A stretch of DNA of 64,000 nucleotides from Pseudomonas akapageensis (GCF_011355085.1 NZ_VXCP01000041.1:1-64000); one strand, 5' to 3'; positions 35,240 to 45,181 are shown, counted from the stretch's first letter. The notes: generated by a model not told the origin, from the sequence alone. Translations and numbers: made by a program.

Positions 35240-35728
35240 GCACCATGGCATAAATAAAAAAGGCCGCTGGATAACAGCGGCCAAACAAGACGTTCGATCA
35301 AGGAGCTTCAAAATCAACGTCGGTGAACCTGTGGTCTTGCGACCGGCCCATGCAGAGGACACTACACTCCTGGCATTAACGGGCAATTAACCAGCCCACA
35401 TCCGCCTGCAAATCCTGCGGCGTCCGACTGGCTGTCTGTTGTGAGAGCCAGGCAAGAATAAGCACTTATCCCTTCCCGAAAAATACTCGATTGCGACAAT
35501 GACTATTGCAGCGCAAGCAATAGTCGTTGTTTTGCCGCGTGCGCTGAACCTTTTCCCATCCATCGGCTCTATGAGGCCTTATCCATCACACCCATGCACG
35601 GTCCGAAGCCCGCGCCAGATAGCCCATTAATCCTTTGGAGGTACAACGCGAATACCTCCTTGGTGCGCTTATCCGGTAGGCTGCGCGCCTTTAGGGTGAA
35701 GCCTTCAGGAACCAACCGGGGAAGACGC
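35240..35728. other. 489-base gap with two hairpins
   Basis: GGCCGCTG (35262-35269) pairs with CAGCGGCC (35275-35282); the only T-tract lies on the minus-strand side, so as a terminator it would stop leftward transcription. A second hairpin, ACAATGACTATTGC (35496-35509) with GCAATAGTCGTTGT (35517-35530), 7-base loop, is followed by TTTG. No protein gene is convincing here. The rest should contain the promoter of the DUF1302-DUF1329 unit. Confidence 0.6.
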
Positions 35729-37522
35729 ATGACAAGAACAACAATGCGCGCCATCTTCAGGCCGCAGGCGCTGGCCATTGCAGTAGCTTTGGGCTGTTCG
35801 GCCCAGGCGCAGGCCGTTTCATTCAACATCGGGGAAATCGAAGGACAGTTCGACTCCTCGTTGTCCGTTGGTGCCAGTTGGGGCTTGCGCGATGCCGACA
35901 AGGACTATGTCAGTGTCAACAATGGCGGACGGGGGCAGGCGGCCACCGGCGATGATGGGCGCCTGAACTTCGAGAAAGGCGAGACCTTCTCGAAGATCTT
36001 CAAGGGTATCCATGACCTGGAGCTCAAATACGGCGACACCGGCGTGTTTGTCCGGGGCAAGTACTGGTATGACTTCGAACTCAAGGATGAAAACCGACCG
36101 TTCAAGCAGATCAGCGACGACGGCCGCATGGAAGGCGCCAAGTCGTCAGGCGCCGAATGGCTCGATTCCTTCGTCTATCACAACTACTCCATCGCCGATC
36201 TGCCGGGCACCGTGCGCGCCGGCAAGCAGGTAGTGAGTTGGGGCGAGAGCACGTTCATCGGTAACTCGATCAACAGCATCAACCCCATCGACGTCTCGGC
36301 GTTCCGCCGCCCTGGAGCCGAGATCAAGGAAGGGTTGATTCCAGTCAACATGCTGTATCTGTCCCAGGGCCTGACCGATGCCTTGAGCGTGGAAGCCTTC
36401 TATCAACTGGAATGGGACAAGACGGTCGTCGATAACTGCGGGACCTTCTTTGCCAATGACGTGGTGGCTGCTGGCTGCAACGCGAACTACGACGTCGGCA
36501 ACCCGGCGATCGCCCCCCTGCAACCGATTGCTGCGGCGTTCGGCCAAGGCTTCCAGGTAACCCCGGAAGGCGTCGTCGTGCAGCGCGCAGCTGATCGCAA
36601 TGCGCGTGATTCCGGGCAATGGGGTACTGCGTTGCGCTGGATGGGCGATGAAACCGAATACGGCCTGTACTTCATGAATTACCACAGCCGCGGGCCCGTG
36701 GTGAGTACCAAGACGGCGGGCCTGGCCACCATCGGGCAGATTCCAAGAATCATCGCGGCGGCCAACGCCCGGGTACCGGGCAGTGGCGCGGGCCTGGCCC
36801 AGAGCACCATGCTCGGCAATGGCCAGTACTATCTGGAGTTTCCGGAAGACATCCGCCTCTATGGCGCCAGTTTTTCCACCACGCTCTCTACCGGCACAGC
36901 CTGGAGCGGCGAACTCAGTTACCGGCCCAATGCGCCGGTGCAGCTCAACACCACCGACCTGACATTGGCACTGGTCAACCCGATTGCCGGTAATCTCGCA
37001 TCGCCGATCAAGTCCAGCGCCGGGGCCGACAACACCGGCTACAAGCGCAAGGAAATCACCCAGCTGCAAACTACTCTGACGCACTTCTTCGACCAGGTGC
37101 TGGGGGCCGAACGCCTGACGCTGGTGGGTGAAGCCGGTGTTGTGCATGTCGGTGGTCTGGAGTCCAAGAGCCAGTTGCGCTATGGCCGTGACTCGGTATT
37201 CGGTGCCTACGGCTTCCAGGGCGACACCAACGGCTTCGTCACGTCCACCTCCTGGGGCTACCGTGCCCGGGCGATTCTGGATTACGCCAACGCCATTGCC
37301 GGGGTCAACCTCAAGCCCAACCTGTCCTGGTCCCATGACGTCGATGGTTATGGCCCCAACGGCTTGTTCAACGAAGGTGCCAAGGCCGTCAGCGTGGGAC
37401 TCGATGCCGACTACCGCAATACCTACACCGCGAGCCTTAGTTACACCGACTTTTTTGGCGGTGATTACAACACCTTGACTGATCGCGATTTCGTCGCGTT
37501 GAGCTTCGGCGTGAACTTCTGA
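35729..37522 (+). CDS. DUF1302 outer membrane protein
   Basis: 597 residues. Signal peptide 1-29 (ALAIAVALGCSAQAQA, cleavage after AQA). The mature part has alternating hydrophobic/polar beta strands and ends with the C-terminal Phe (SFGVNF) typical of outer membrane beta-barrels. The family is nearly always encoded next to a DUF1329 protein and appears in clusters for degradation of steroids, esters and other hydrophobic compounds; an uptake-channel role is inferred. ATG 35729 has GGGGAAG upstream. Confidence 0.88.
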   Translation: MTRTTMRAIFRPQALAIAVALGCSAQAQAVSFNIGEIEGQFDSSLSVGASWGLRDADKDYVSVNNGGRGQAATGDDGRLNFEKGETFSKIFKGIHDLELKYGDTGVFVRGKYWYDFELKDENRPFKQISDDGRMEGAKSSGAEWLDSFVYHNYSIADLPGTVRAGKQVVSWGESTFIGNSINSINPIDVSAFRRPGAEIKEGLIPVNMLYLSQGLTDALSVEAFYQLEWDKTVVDNCGTFFANDVVAAGCNANYDVGNPAIAPLQPIAAAFGQGFQVTPEGVVVQRAADRNARDSGQWGTALRWMGDETEYGLYFMNYHSRGPVVSTKTAGLATIGQIPRIIAAANARVPGSGAGLAQSTMLGNGQYYLEFPEDIRLYGASFSTTLSTGTAWSGELSYRPNAPVQLNTTDLTLALVNPIAGNLASPIKSSAGADNTGYKRKEITQLQTTLTHFFDQVLGAERLTLVGEAGVVHVGGLESKSQLRYGRDSVFGAYGFQGDTNGFVTSTSWGYRARAILDYANAIAGVNLKPNLSWSHDVDGYGPNGLFNEGAKAVSVGLDADYRNTYTASLSYTDFFGGDYNTLTDRDFVALSFGVNF

Positions 37523-37538
37523 TTCGGGAGAGAACATT

Positions 37539-38906
37539 ATGCGCAAGATGATTCTGCAATGTGGTGCGCTGGCGCTGAGCCTGCTGGCCGCAAACGTCAT
37601 GGCAGCAGTGTCGGCCGACGAAGCCGCCAAGCTGGGCACCTCCCTGACCCCCTTGGGCGCGGAGAAGGCCGGTAATGCCGATGGTTCGATTCCGGCGTAC
37701 ACCGGTGGCATCCCCAAGAACGCCGGTGCGGTCGACAGCAAGGGCTTCCTGGCGGACCCGTTCGCCAATGAAAAGCCGCTGTTCACCATCACCGCGGCCA
37801 ACGTCGATCAGTACAAGAGCAAACTCTCCGAAGGCCAGGTGGCAATGTTCAAGCGCTACCCTGAAACCTACAAGATCCCGGTCTATCCGACCCACCGCAC
37901 GGTCAGTTTGCCCGCGGCGATAAACGAGGACGCGAAGAAGAGCGCGACCACCGTCACCACGATCAATGACGGCAACGGCCTGGCCAATTTCACCGAAAGC
38001 CGTTACTACGCGTTCCCGATTCCCAAGACCGGTAACGAAGTGATCTGGAACCACATCACCCGTTACCGCGGTGGCAACCTGCGCCGGATCATTACCCAGG
38101 CCACGCCACAAACTGACGGTTCTTTCACCAGCATCCGCTTCGAAGAAGAAGTCGCAGTCCCCCAGGAGACGCCGGACCTGTCTGCCGACAAAGGTTCCAA
38201 CGTGTTGCTGTTCTTCAAGCAGGCAGTGACCGCGCCGGCGCGTCTGGCCGGTAACGTGCTGCTGGTGCACGAAACCCTCGACCAGGTGAAGGAGCCACGC
38301 CTGGCCTGGATCTACAACGCTGGACAGCGTCGGGTACGCCGTGCGCCGCAAGTGGCCTATGACGGCCCGGGGACTGCCGCCGATGGCCTGCGCACTTCCG
38401 ATAACTTCGACATGTTTTCCGGTGCCCCGGATCGCTATGACTGGAAGCTGATCGGCAAGAAGGAAATGTACATTCCCTACAACAGCTACAAGCTGGACTC
38501 GCCGAGCCTGAAATACAGCGACGTGATCAAGGCCGGGCACATCAACCAGGACCTGACCCGTTACGAACTGCACCGGGTCTGGGAGGTCGAGGCGACGGTC
38601 AAACCGGGTGAACGGCACATCTACGCCAAGCGCCATATGTACATCGACGAAGACAGCTGGCAGGTTGCGCTGGTTGACCACTACGACGGCCGTGGTCAGC
38701 TCTGGCGCGTAGCCGAGGGGCACCAGCAGTTCTATTACGATCACCAGGTTCCGGCCTACACGCTTGAAGCCTTGTACGACGTCATTGCCGGTCGTTACCT
38801 GGCCCTGGGCATGAAAAACGAAGAGAAGCACAGCTTCGAGTTCGGTTTCGTCGCCAAGGCGGCCGATTACACGCCTAACGCGCTACGCAGCGAGGGTGTG
38901 CGCTAG
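37539..38906 (+). CDS. DUF1329 periplasmic/outer membrane-associated protein
   Basis: 455 residues with a clear signal peptide (1-22, cleavage at VMA-AVS). The mature N-terminus VSADEAAKLGTSLTPLGAE and GNADGSIPAYTGG are family hallmarks. LolA/LolB-like folds have been suggested for DUF1329, implying a lipid or hydrophobic ligand carrier across the periplasm that works with the DUF1302 barrel encoded 16 bases upstream. Followed by a strong terminator, so the pair forms its own transcription unit. Confidence 0.9.
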   Translation: MRKMILQCGALALSLLAANVMAAVSADEAAKLGTSLTPLGAEKAGNADGSIPAYTGGIPKNAGAVDSKGFLADPFANEKPLFTITAANVDQYKSKLSEGQVAMFKRYPETYKIPVYPTHRTVSLPAAINEDAKKSATTVTTINDGNGLANFTESRYYAFPIPKTGNEVIWNHITRYRGGNLRRIITQATPQTDGSFTSIRFEEEVAVPQETPDLSADKGSNVLLFFKQAVTAPARLAGNVLLVHETLDQVKEPRLAWIYNAGQRRVRRAPQVAYDGPGTAADGLRTSDNFDMFSGAPDRYDWKLIGKKEMYIPYNSYKLDSPSLKYSDVIKAGHINQDLTRYELHRVWEVEATVKPGERHIYAKRHMYIDEDSWQVALVDHYDGRGQLWRVAEGHQQFYYDHQVPAYTLEALYDVIAGRYLALGMKNEEKHSFEFGFVAKAADYTPNALRSEGVR

Positions 38907-38955
38907 TTCCCGGTTTCACACCGACGTTCATTCTTTGTTGTGGCAAATGATTAAT

Positions 38956-38980
38956 GGCGACCTTCGGGTCGCCTTTTTTT
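38956..38980 (+). terminator. Rho-independent terminator after the DUF1329 gene
   Basis: GGCGACC (38956-38962), TTC loop, GGTCGCC (38967-38973) and seven T. Confidence 0.9.
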
Positions 38981-39080
38981 ATGGCCTGCGATCAATGCAC
39001 TGAATACTCCTCAACAAGCCTTTGCCAGAGGGCTAGGGTGGTGCCCAGCCTCAGAAAACCTACAACAAAGGCCAACCGCA

Positions 39081-41612
39081 ATGACCGCCATGCGCTTACC
39101 GCTGGAGTGTTCGGATCGTCTGCCCAGGATGTCGCCCAGGCACCTGCCACGCACGCGCTTGAGCGCTCGCTTGCTCGCATCGCCCGAGCGGGTAAAGCTG
39201 TTCTGCGCCCCCGCCGGCAGCGGCAAGACTGCGCTGCTCAGTGAGTGCGCGCGGCAGGCACCGGTTGGCTGCAGAGTCCATTGGTTGTCGCTGAGCGACA
39301 CCGCTGGTACGCCAGAAGCATTCTGCGTCCTGCTGGCGACTGTTCTGGGCCTGGCTTCGAGCACCGAAGCCGATGTGCTGGAACGCCTGGCCCGTATGCA
39401 GACTCCCACCTGGTTGTTCCTTGACGACTACAGTCGCTGTGCCAATGCCGATCTGGACGGCCTGCTCGATGCGCTGCTGCTGCACAGCAGTGCCCACCTC
39501 AATTGGTGGGTTTGCGGTCGACGGCGCCCGTCCTGCAATTGGCCGCGTTTGCTGCTCGAGGGGGATTTGCTCGAATGCGATGGCCGGGCGTTGGCCTTCA
39601 CCGCCACGGAAATCGATCAGCTGTTGGCCAGGCAGCCGTGTGACTGGCCGCAACAGACGGCCGGTCGGATACTCCAGCTCACCGACGGATGGGCCGCCGG
39701 GGTGCGCATCGCCATGATCGACGCCGTCGACGGCAGTGGCCCGGAGCCGGGTTCAGGCACCCTGTCTGCCTATCTGGATCATGAACTCTTTGCCGGCCTG
39801 CCCAGTGATCTGGCGGAGATCTGGCGGGTATTGGCGGCGCTGCCGCGTTTCGATGCCTCATTGTGCGAACACCTGTTTGGCGCTGGAGAAGGGGCGGCGG
39901 GCTTGCGTCAGTTGCAGGCTCTGGGATGTTTTATCGAGCCGTGGGAGCATTCACCGCGCTGGCTGCAGGTTTTTCCACCCTTGGCCAGGCATCAACGCGC
40001 GTCCTCATCTGCGCCTGGCCGCTCCTGGCATCGGCGGGCGTGCCAGTGGTTTGCGCTCCAGGGTGACTGGCAGACGGCGTTCGAGCAGGCGTGCCAGGCC
40101 TGTGAATACGAAGCGGCGGTCAGCCTGCTGCAGCATCTGCAATTGGAGCATTTATACGAACGGCAGAATGTCCTGCTGCTGGTCAATCTGTACTTGCAGC
40201 ATGGAGAATCCCTGATGTTCGGTGATCCGCAATGGGTGTGCCTGATTGCCGGGGCCTTGCTGATTACCGGGCGATTCGAGCAGGCGCAGGGCTGCATCGA
40301 GCAACTGTCGCGCTTCCTGCCGCCGCCATCGGCCCCCGCGCAACATGAACTGATCGCCCGTTGGCAGGCACTCCATGGCTGTCTGCTGCACCTGCAAGGG
40401 CGCGCGGCACCTGCCTGTGAGCACTTGCAGGCAGCCCTGGCGCACTTGCCCGATACGGCCTGGCAGATGCGTCTGCTGTGTTTCAGTGGCTTGATCCAGC
40501 AGGCGTTGCTGCGCGGCGAATTGAACCTGGCACAGGCCTACATCCGCGATGCCCTGTGCCTGGCGCGGGCCAAGGGGTCACTGCTGCTCGAGGCCGTGCT
40601 CGAGCTCGATCATGCGCAGTTGCTCGAGCAACGTGGTGCCCTGCATCGGGCTCAGGAGTTGCTCTTGAGTACCTGGGAGTTGTTGCAAATCAGGCACTGC
40701 CGCTCAGGCCCGCTGGCAGGGCGCATCGCTCTGCGACTGGGACGCCTGGCCGCGCGTCTGGGCCAGGATGAGCAGGCGGTTATCCACTATGAACAGGGTT
40801 TGCAGGCGTGTCTGCACAGTCAGGACAAACGCGCTTTCTACGGTTTTCTCGGATTGGCCACACTCGAAGCCGGGCAGGGAAGGTATTCCCAGGCTTTTGT
40901 GCGCCTGCGCGAGGCCGAACGCTTGATGCAGTTGCACCATGTTCCAGACCTGGTCTATCGCGGGGTGTTATTGCTGGTCAGCAGCTACTTCTGGTTGCAG
41001 CAGGGCAGGCCGGCATTGGTGCGCGAAACCCTGACCCGCGTGTTGCGCCACTACCGTGGACCCCACGCCATTCAGGCGCCTCCGGCCACGCTGGAACTGA
41101 TCCCGCGAATCGAGGCGTTGCTGGTTCTGGCCGAAGTTCAACTGCAGCAGGCATCGGCACCGCTCGAACGACTTCAGTCGCTGCTCGACCAGGCCAGGCA
41201 CTGCGGCATGCAGGCGCTGGAGGCCGAACTCTATCTGGTGATGGCCGAGGTCGCATTCGTGCACAACGATCAGGGTGTTGCCCGCGACTGCCTGGACAAG
41301 GGCCTGACCCTGAGCGATCGCCTGGGCCTGGTACAGCCGGTCAATGAATTGCGCCTGCGCCAGCCGGGCCTGCTGCTGGCGATGGGCATGGAAACCGAAC
41401 CCTTGGAACCGGGCGACAACCCGCTCAGTTTTCGCGAGCTGGAAGTGCTCAAGTTGATTGCCCAGGGAAACTCCAACCAACAAATTGCCGAGCAGTTGTT
41501 TATTTCATTGCACACGGTAAAAACCCACGCCCGCCGTATTCACAGCAAGTTGGGCGTGGAACGCAGGACGCAAGCGGTCGCCATGGCGAAAAAAATCGGC
41601 TTGATGAATTGA
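39081..41612 (+). CDS. MalT-type LuxR-family transcriptional regulator
   Basis: 843 residues with the large ATP-dependent LuxR (LAL/MalT) layout: P-loop APAGSGKTA (43-51), Walker B-like WLFLDDYSRC (about 113), a long tetratricopeptide-like helical array (about 330-740) that normally binds the inducer, and a C-terminal LuxR helix-turn-helix (about 777-838, LSFRELEVLKLIAQGNSNQQ then IAEQLFISLHTVKTHARRI). The gene lies directly after the DUF1302-DUF1329 unit and may control it; the ligand is unknown. Confidence 0.92.
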   Translation: MTAMRLPLECSDRLPRMSPRHLPRTRLSARLLASPERVKLFCAPAGSGKTALLSECARQAPVGCRVHWLSLSDTAGTPEAFCVLLATVLGLASSTEADVLERLARMQTPTWLFLDDYSRCANADLDGLLDALLLHSSAHLNWWVCGRRRPSCNWPRLLLEGDLLECDGRALAFTATEIDQLLARQPCDWPQQTAGRILQLTDGWAAGVRIAMIDAVDGSGPEPGSGTLSAYLDHELFAGLPSDLAEIWRVLAALPRFDASLCEHLFGAGEGAAGLRQLQALGCFIEPWEHSPRWLQVFPPLARHQRASSSAPGRSWHRRACQWFALQGDWQTAFEQACQACEYEAAVSLLQHLQLEHLYERQNVLLLVNLYLQHGESLMFGDPQWVCLIAGALLITGRFEQAQGCIEQLSRFLPPPSAPAQHELIARWQALHGCLLHLQGRAAPACEHLQAALAHLPDTAWQMRLLCFSGLIQQALLRGELNLAQAYIRDALCLARAKGSLLLEAVLELDHAQLLEQRGALHRAQELLLSTWELLQIRHCRSGPLAGRIALRLGRLAARLGQDEQAVIHYEQGLQACLHSQDKRAFYGFLGLATLEAGQGRYSQAFVRLREAERLMQLHHVPDLVYRGVLLLVSSYFWLQQGRPALVRETLTRVLRHYRGPHAIQAPPATLELIPRIEALLVLAEVQLQQASAPLERLQSLLDQARHCGMQALEAELYLVMAEVAFVHNDQGVARDCLDKGLTLSDRLGLVQPVNELRLRQPGLLLAMGMETEPLEPGDNPLSFRELEVLKLIAQGNSNQQIAEQLFISLHTVKTHARRIHSKLGVERRTQAVAMAKKIGLMN

Positions 41613-41627
41613 GTCGGCGACAGCCCC

Positions 41628-42410
41628 TCAGCCATCAAAGCCCATGCGCCAACTGATCGCCCGAGTGGCGGCCAACAAACGCTGCGCTGCCGGGCCCTGT
41701 TCATCGGCATGGAAGATGGACGTCGGTCCGACCACGGTCAGAACGGCAGCGATTTTGCCAAAGGCATCGAAGACCGGGGCCGACAAGGCGTCGACGCCTG
41801 GCATCAGAAGACCGTGCACGTGGTGCAGGCCACGTTGGCGAATGCTTTCGAACTGCTCGTCATACGCCTTGGCATCGGCCTGATTCAGGCCCTGCATTTC
41901 CTGCTCGCGCAATTCGATGGTCTCGCGCTGTGGCAGGTAGGCGCCGAAGACCAGGCCGGTGGAAGAACTCAATAAAGGCAGCACCGAGCCGATCTGGGTG
42001 ACCACGGTCACAGCGCGCACCGCAGGCTCGATGCTGACCACGGTAGCGCCCTGGTTGCCCCACACCGCCACAAAGCAGGTTTCGTTGAGCTCGTCGCGCA
42101 ATTGCGAGAGCGGCATGGCCGCGACCTTCAACACATCCATCCCGCCCAAGGCAGCAAGCCCCACCCGCAGCGCCTCGCGGCCAAGACCATAATGGTTGGT
42201 AGCCGGGTTCTGCTCGGCGAAACCGCTGGCAATCAGGGCCTGGAGATAACGGTGAACCTTGCTGGCGGGCATTTGCACGTGTTCGGCCAGACGCGACAGT
42301 GAGGTCGACGGCGAGAGCTGCGCCAGGGCCTTGAGGATATCGGTGCCGACTTCCGCCGAGCGGACCTTTTGCTTGCCGGGGCTCTCGGTAGTGGGGCTGG
42401 CTTTTTCCAT
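41628..42410 (-). CDS. hmgR: IclR-family repressor of the homogentisate pathway
   Basis: 260 residues from ATG 42410; a frame open to 42473 would run into the operator. N-terminal winged helix (about 20-80: DILKALAQLSPSTSLSRLAE, PASKVHRYLQALI) and the IclR effector domain (about 95-255; GNQGATVVSIEPAVRAV and GLLMPGVDALSAPVFDA). In P. putida the homologue HmgR represses hmgABC and is released by homogentisate. It is divergent from hmgA with a perfect palindrome between. Confidence 0.93.
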   Translation of the reverse strand: MEKASPTTESPGKQKVRSAEVGTDILKALAQLSPSTSLSRLAEHVQMPASKVHRYLQALIASGFAEQNPATNHYGLGREALRVGLAALGGMDVLKVAAMPLSQLRDELNETCFVAVWGNQGATVVSIEPAVRAVTVVTQIGSVLPLLSSSTGLVFGAYLPQRETIELREQEMQGLNQADAKAYDEQFESIRQRGLHHVHGLLMPGVDALSAPVFDAFGKIAAVLTVVGPTSIFHADEQGPAAQRLLAATRAISWRMGFDG

Positions 42411-42473
42411 GGTGCGCTTCGATTCGGGAGGGCTGGTGGGCGTCTTTATAGCTTGACGGTCGATAGCAATCAA

Positions 42474-42490
42474 ATTACGTTATACGTAAT
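42474..42490. promoter_or_regulatory. Likely HmgR operator
   Basis: Perfect 17-base palindrome ATTACGTTATACGTAAT in the hmgR-hmgA gap. A third half-site ATTACG follows at 42494-42499. The P. putida HmgR operator is described as a 17-bp palindrome upstream of hmgA; the identity of the sequence is inferred from position and symmetry. Confidence 0.8.
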
Positions 42491-42580
42491 CAGATTACGA
42501 TAAAAATAACGCAGTATCACCGTTGCCCCTTCATGCCACGGTCAACTGCCATCAACCGGCCACTGCGGCCAGGAGGCTCT

Positions 42581-43885
42581 ATGAACCTCGATTCCACTTC
42601 GCCAGCGCTCCAGTACCAGAGCGGTTTTGGCAACGAATTCAGTAGTGAAGCGCTCCCTGGCGCCTTGCCCGTCGGTCAGAACTCGCCGCAGAAAGCCCCA
42701 TATGGTCTCTACACCGAGTTGTTCTCCGGTACTGCATTCACCATGGCCCGTAGCGAACTGCGCCGGACCTGGATGTACCGCATCCGCCCCTCGGCCCTGC
42801 ACCCCGCATTCACTCGGCTGGAGCGGCAATTGGCCGGTGGCCCGCTCGGTGAAGTAACCCCCAACCGCCTGCGCTGGAGCCCTTTGGATATTCCGGAACA
42901 GCCTACGGACTTTCTCGACGGCTGGATAACCATGGCCGCCAACTCGAACCGGGAAAAGCCCGCGGGAGTCAGCATCCACAGCTACCGCGCCAACTGCTCG
43001 ATGCAGCGCGTGTTCTTCAATGCCGATGGCGAGCTGCTGCTGGTGCCGGAACTCGGCCGCCTGCGCATTGCGACCGAGTTGGGTGTGCTGGACATCGAGC
43101 CGCTGGAAATCGCCGTATTGCCGCGCGGCCTCAAGTTCCGTGTTGAATTGCTTGACCCCCAGGCCCGCGGTTACATCGCCGAAAACCACGGAGCCCCCCT
43201 GCGCTTGCCCGATCTGGGGCCGATCGGCAGCAACGGTCTGGCCAACCCGCGGGACTTCCTCACGCCGGTGGCGCACTACGAGGAACACGCCGGGCCGGTG
43301 CAGCTGGTGCAGAAATTCCTCGGTGAGCTCTGGGGTTGCGAGCTCAATCACTCGCCGCTGGACGTGGTGGCCTGGCACGGCAACAACGTGCCGTATAAAT
43401 ACGACCTGCGCCGCTTCAATACCATCGGCACGGTCAGTTTCGACCATCCGGACCCGTCGATTTTCACCGTCCTGACTTCGCCGACCAGCGTGCATGGCCT
43501 GGCCAATATCGATTTCGTGATTTTCCCGCCACGCTGGATGGTGGCCGAGAACACCTTCCGTCCGCCCTGGTTCCACCGCAACCTGATGAACGAGTTCATG
43601 GGGCTGATCCAGGGCAGCTATGACGCCAAGGCCGAAGGCTTCCTGCCTGGCGGGGCGTCGCTGCACAGTTGCATGAGCGCCCATGGCCCGGATGGCGAGA
43701 CCTGCACCAAGGCCATCGCCGCGGATCTTGCGCCGAGCAAGATCGACAACACCATGGCCTTCATGTTCGAGACCAGCCAGGTCCTGCGGCCCAGCCGGCA
43801 TGCGCTGGACTGCCCACAATTGCAGAACGACTACGATGCTTGTTGGGCATCGTTGCCGACCATTTTCAACCCGAATCGGAGATAA
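42581..43885 (+). CDS. hmgA: Homogentisate 1,2-dioxygenase
   Basis: 434 residues; opens the homogentisate ring to maleylacetoacetate in tyrosine/phenylalanine catabolism. Iron ligands H332, E338 (PWFHRNLMNEF) and H368 (SCMSAHGPD) line up with human HGD H335/E341/H371. N-terminal QYQSGFGNEFSSEALPGALP is diagnostic. AGGAGG precedes ATG 42581; a frame from 42533 is rejected. It is the first gene of hmgA-fahA-maiA, expected to be induced by homogentisate through HmgR. Confidence 0.98.
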   Translation: MNLDSTSPALQYQSGFGNEFSSEALPGALPVGQNSPQKAPYGLYTELFSGTAFTMARSELRRTWMYRIRPSALHPAFTRLERQLAGGPLGEVTPNRLRWSPLDIPEQPTDFLDGWITMAANSNREKPAGVSIHSYRANCSMQRVFFNADGELLLVPELGRLRIATELGVLDIEPLEIAVLPRGLKFRVELLDPQARGYIAENHGAPLRLPDLGPIGSNGLANPRDFLTPVAHYEEHAGPVQLVQKFLGELWGCELNHSPLDVVAWHGNNVPYKYDLRRFNTIGTVSFDHPDPSIFTVLTSPTSVHGLANIDFVIFPPRWMVAENTFRPPWFHRNLMNEFMGLIQGSYDAKAEGFLPGGASLHSCMSAHGPDGETCTKAIAADLAPSKIDNTMAFMFETSQVLRPSRHALDCPQLQNDYDACWASLPTIFNPNRR

Positions 43886-43888
43886 CCC

Positions 43889-45181
43889 ATGAATCAGCCA
43901 GCCATTACTCGCAGTTGGGTCGAAAGCGCCAACGGACACGGCGACTTCCCGCTGCAGAACCTGCCGCTGGGGATCTTCAGTCACAAGGATCAGGTGCTGC
44001 GTTTTGGCGTGGCTATTGGTGATTCGATTCTGGACCTTGAAGCCGTGTTGGCCGCCGGGTTGTTCGACGGATTGGCACGTCAGGCTGTCGAAGTGGCCCG
44101 TGGCGGCGCGCTGAACGCTTTCTTTGAACTGGGCCGTGCGGCTCGCGTTGCATTGCGCGAGCGTCTGCTCGAACTGCTGGGCGCAGGCAGTGCGCACCAG
44201 GCAGCGCTGCAGCCCTTGCTGCGCAACGCCGCCGACTGCCAGATGCACTTGCCGGCGCGCATCAGTGACTACACCGATTTTTACGTGGGCATCGAGCACG
44301 CGAAGAATGTCGGCAGGCTGTTCCGTCCGGACAATCCCTTGCTGCCGAACTACAAGTACGTGCCGATCGGCTATCACGGCCGGGCTTCCACCGTTCGCCC
44401 ATCGGGTGCCGACGTGCGTCGACCGAAAGGCCAGACCTTGCCAGCCGGGCAAACCGAGCCAAGTTTCGGCCCTTGCGCACGCCTAGACTATGAATTGGAA
44501 CTGGGCATCTGGATCGGTCAGGGTAATGCGCTGGGCGAGCCCGTGCCGATCGCCGAGGCGGGCGAACACATTGCTGGTTTCTGCCTGCTCAACGACTGGT
44601 CGGCGCGCGATATCCAGGCCTGGGAATACCAGCCACTGGGCCCGTTCCTGTCCAAGAGCTTCATCACCAGCGTCTCGCCCTGGGTGGTGACCGCCGAGGC
44701 CCTGGCGCCATTCCGTTGCGCCCAGGCACCGCGCCCCGAAGGCGACCCGCAACCGCTGTCGTACCTGCTCGATACCCGTGACCAAGCCGCCGGTGCATTC
44801 GACATCGAGCTGGAAGTGTTGCTGCTGACCGAGCAGATGCGCGAGCAGAACCTGCCCGCCGAGCGTCTGACCCTCAGCAACACGCAGACCATGTACTGGA
44901 CCGTGGCGCAGCTGGTTGCGCACCACAGCGTCAACGGTTGCCAGTTGCAGGCCGGCGACCTGTTCGGCTCCGGCACCCTGTCCGGGGCCAAGCCTGGTCA
45001 ATTCGGCAGCCTGCTGGAGATCACCAACGGCGGCAAGGAGCCCGTGCAACTGGCCTCGGGCGAGGTTCGGCGTTTCCTCGAAGACGGCGACGAAATCATC
45101 CTGCGCGCACGCTGCCGCGCTGATGGCGTGGCCTCGATCGGCTTCGGCGAATGCCGTGGCAAGGTGTTGGCGGCACACTGA
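43889..45181 (+). CDS. fahA: Fumarylacetoacetase
   Basis: 430 residues (hmgB in Pseudomonas usage). Hydrolyses fumarylacetoacetate to fumarate and acetoacetate. N-terminal SH3-like domain (1-120) and catalytic domain with SDYTDFYVGIEHAKNVGRLF (about 125-145) carrying metal and catalytic residues, LDYELELGIWIG and GFCLLNDWSARDIQAWEYQ. It begins 3 bases after the hmgA stop. Confidence 0.97.
   Translation: MNQPAITRSWVESANGHGDFPLQNLPLGIFSHKDQVLRFGVAIGDSILDLEAVLAAGLFDGLARQAVEVARGGALNAFFELGRAARVALRERLLELLGAGSAHQAALQPLLRNAADCQMHLPARISDYTDFYVGIEHAKNVGRLFRPDNPLLPNYKYVPIGYHGRASTVRPSGADVRRPKGQTLPAGQTEPSFGPCARLDYELELGIWIGQGNALGEPVPIAEAGEHIAGFCLLNDWSARDIQAWEYQPLGPFLSKSFITSVSPWVVTAEALAPFRCAQAPRPEGDPQPLSYLLDTRDQAAGAFDIELEVLLLTEQMREQNLPAERLTLSNTQTMYWTVAQLVAHHSVNGCQLQAGDLFGSGTLSGAKPGQFGSLLEITNGGKEPVQLASGEVRRFLEDGDEIILRARCRADGVASIGFGECRGKVLAAH

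Noticed and set aside
36146..37801. 551-codon open frame on the minus strand
   Set aside because: Antisense to the DUF1302 and DUF1329 genes with signal peptides and family motifs.
42542..44452. 636-codon open frame on the minus strand
   Set aside because: Antisense to hmgA and fahA, which are certain; composition bias explains it.
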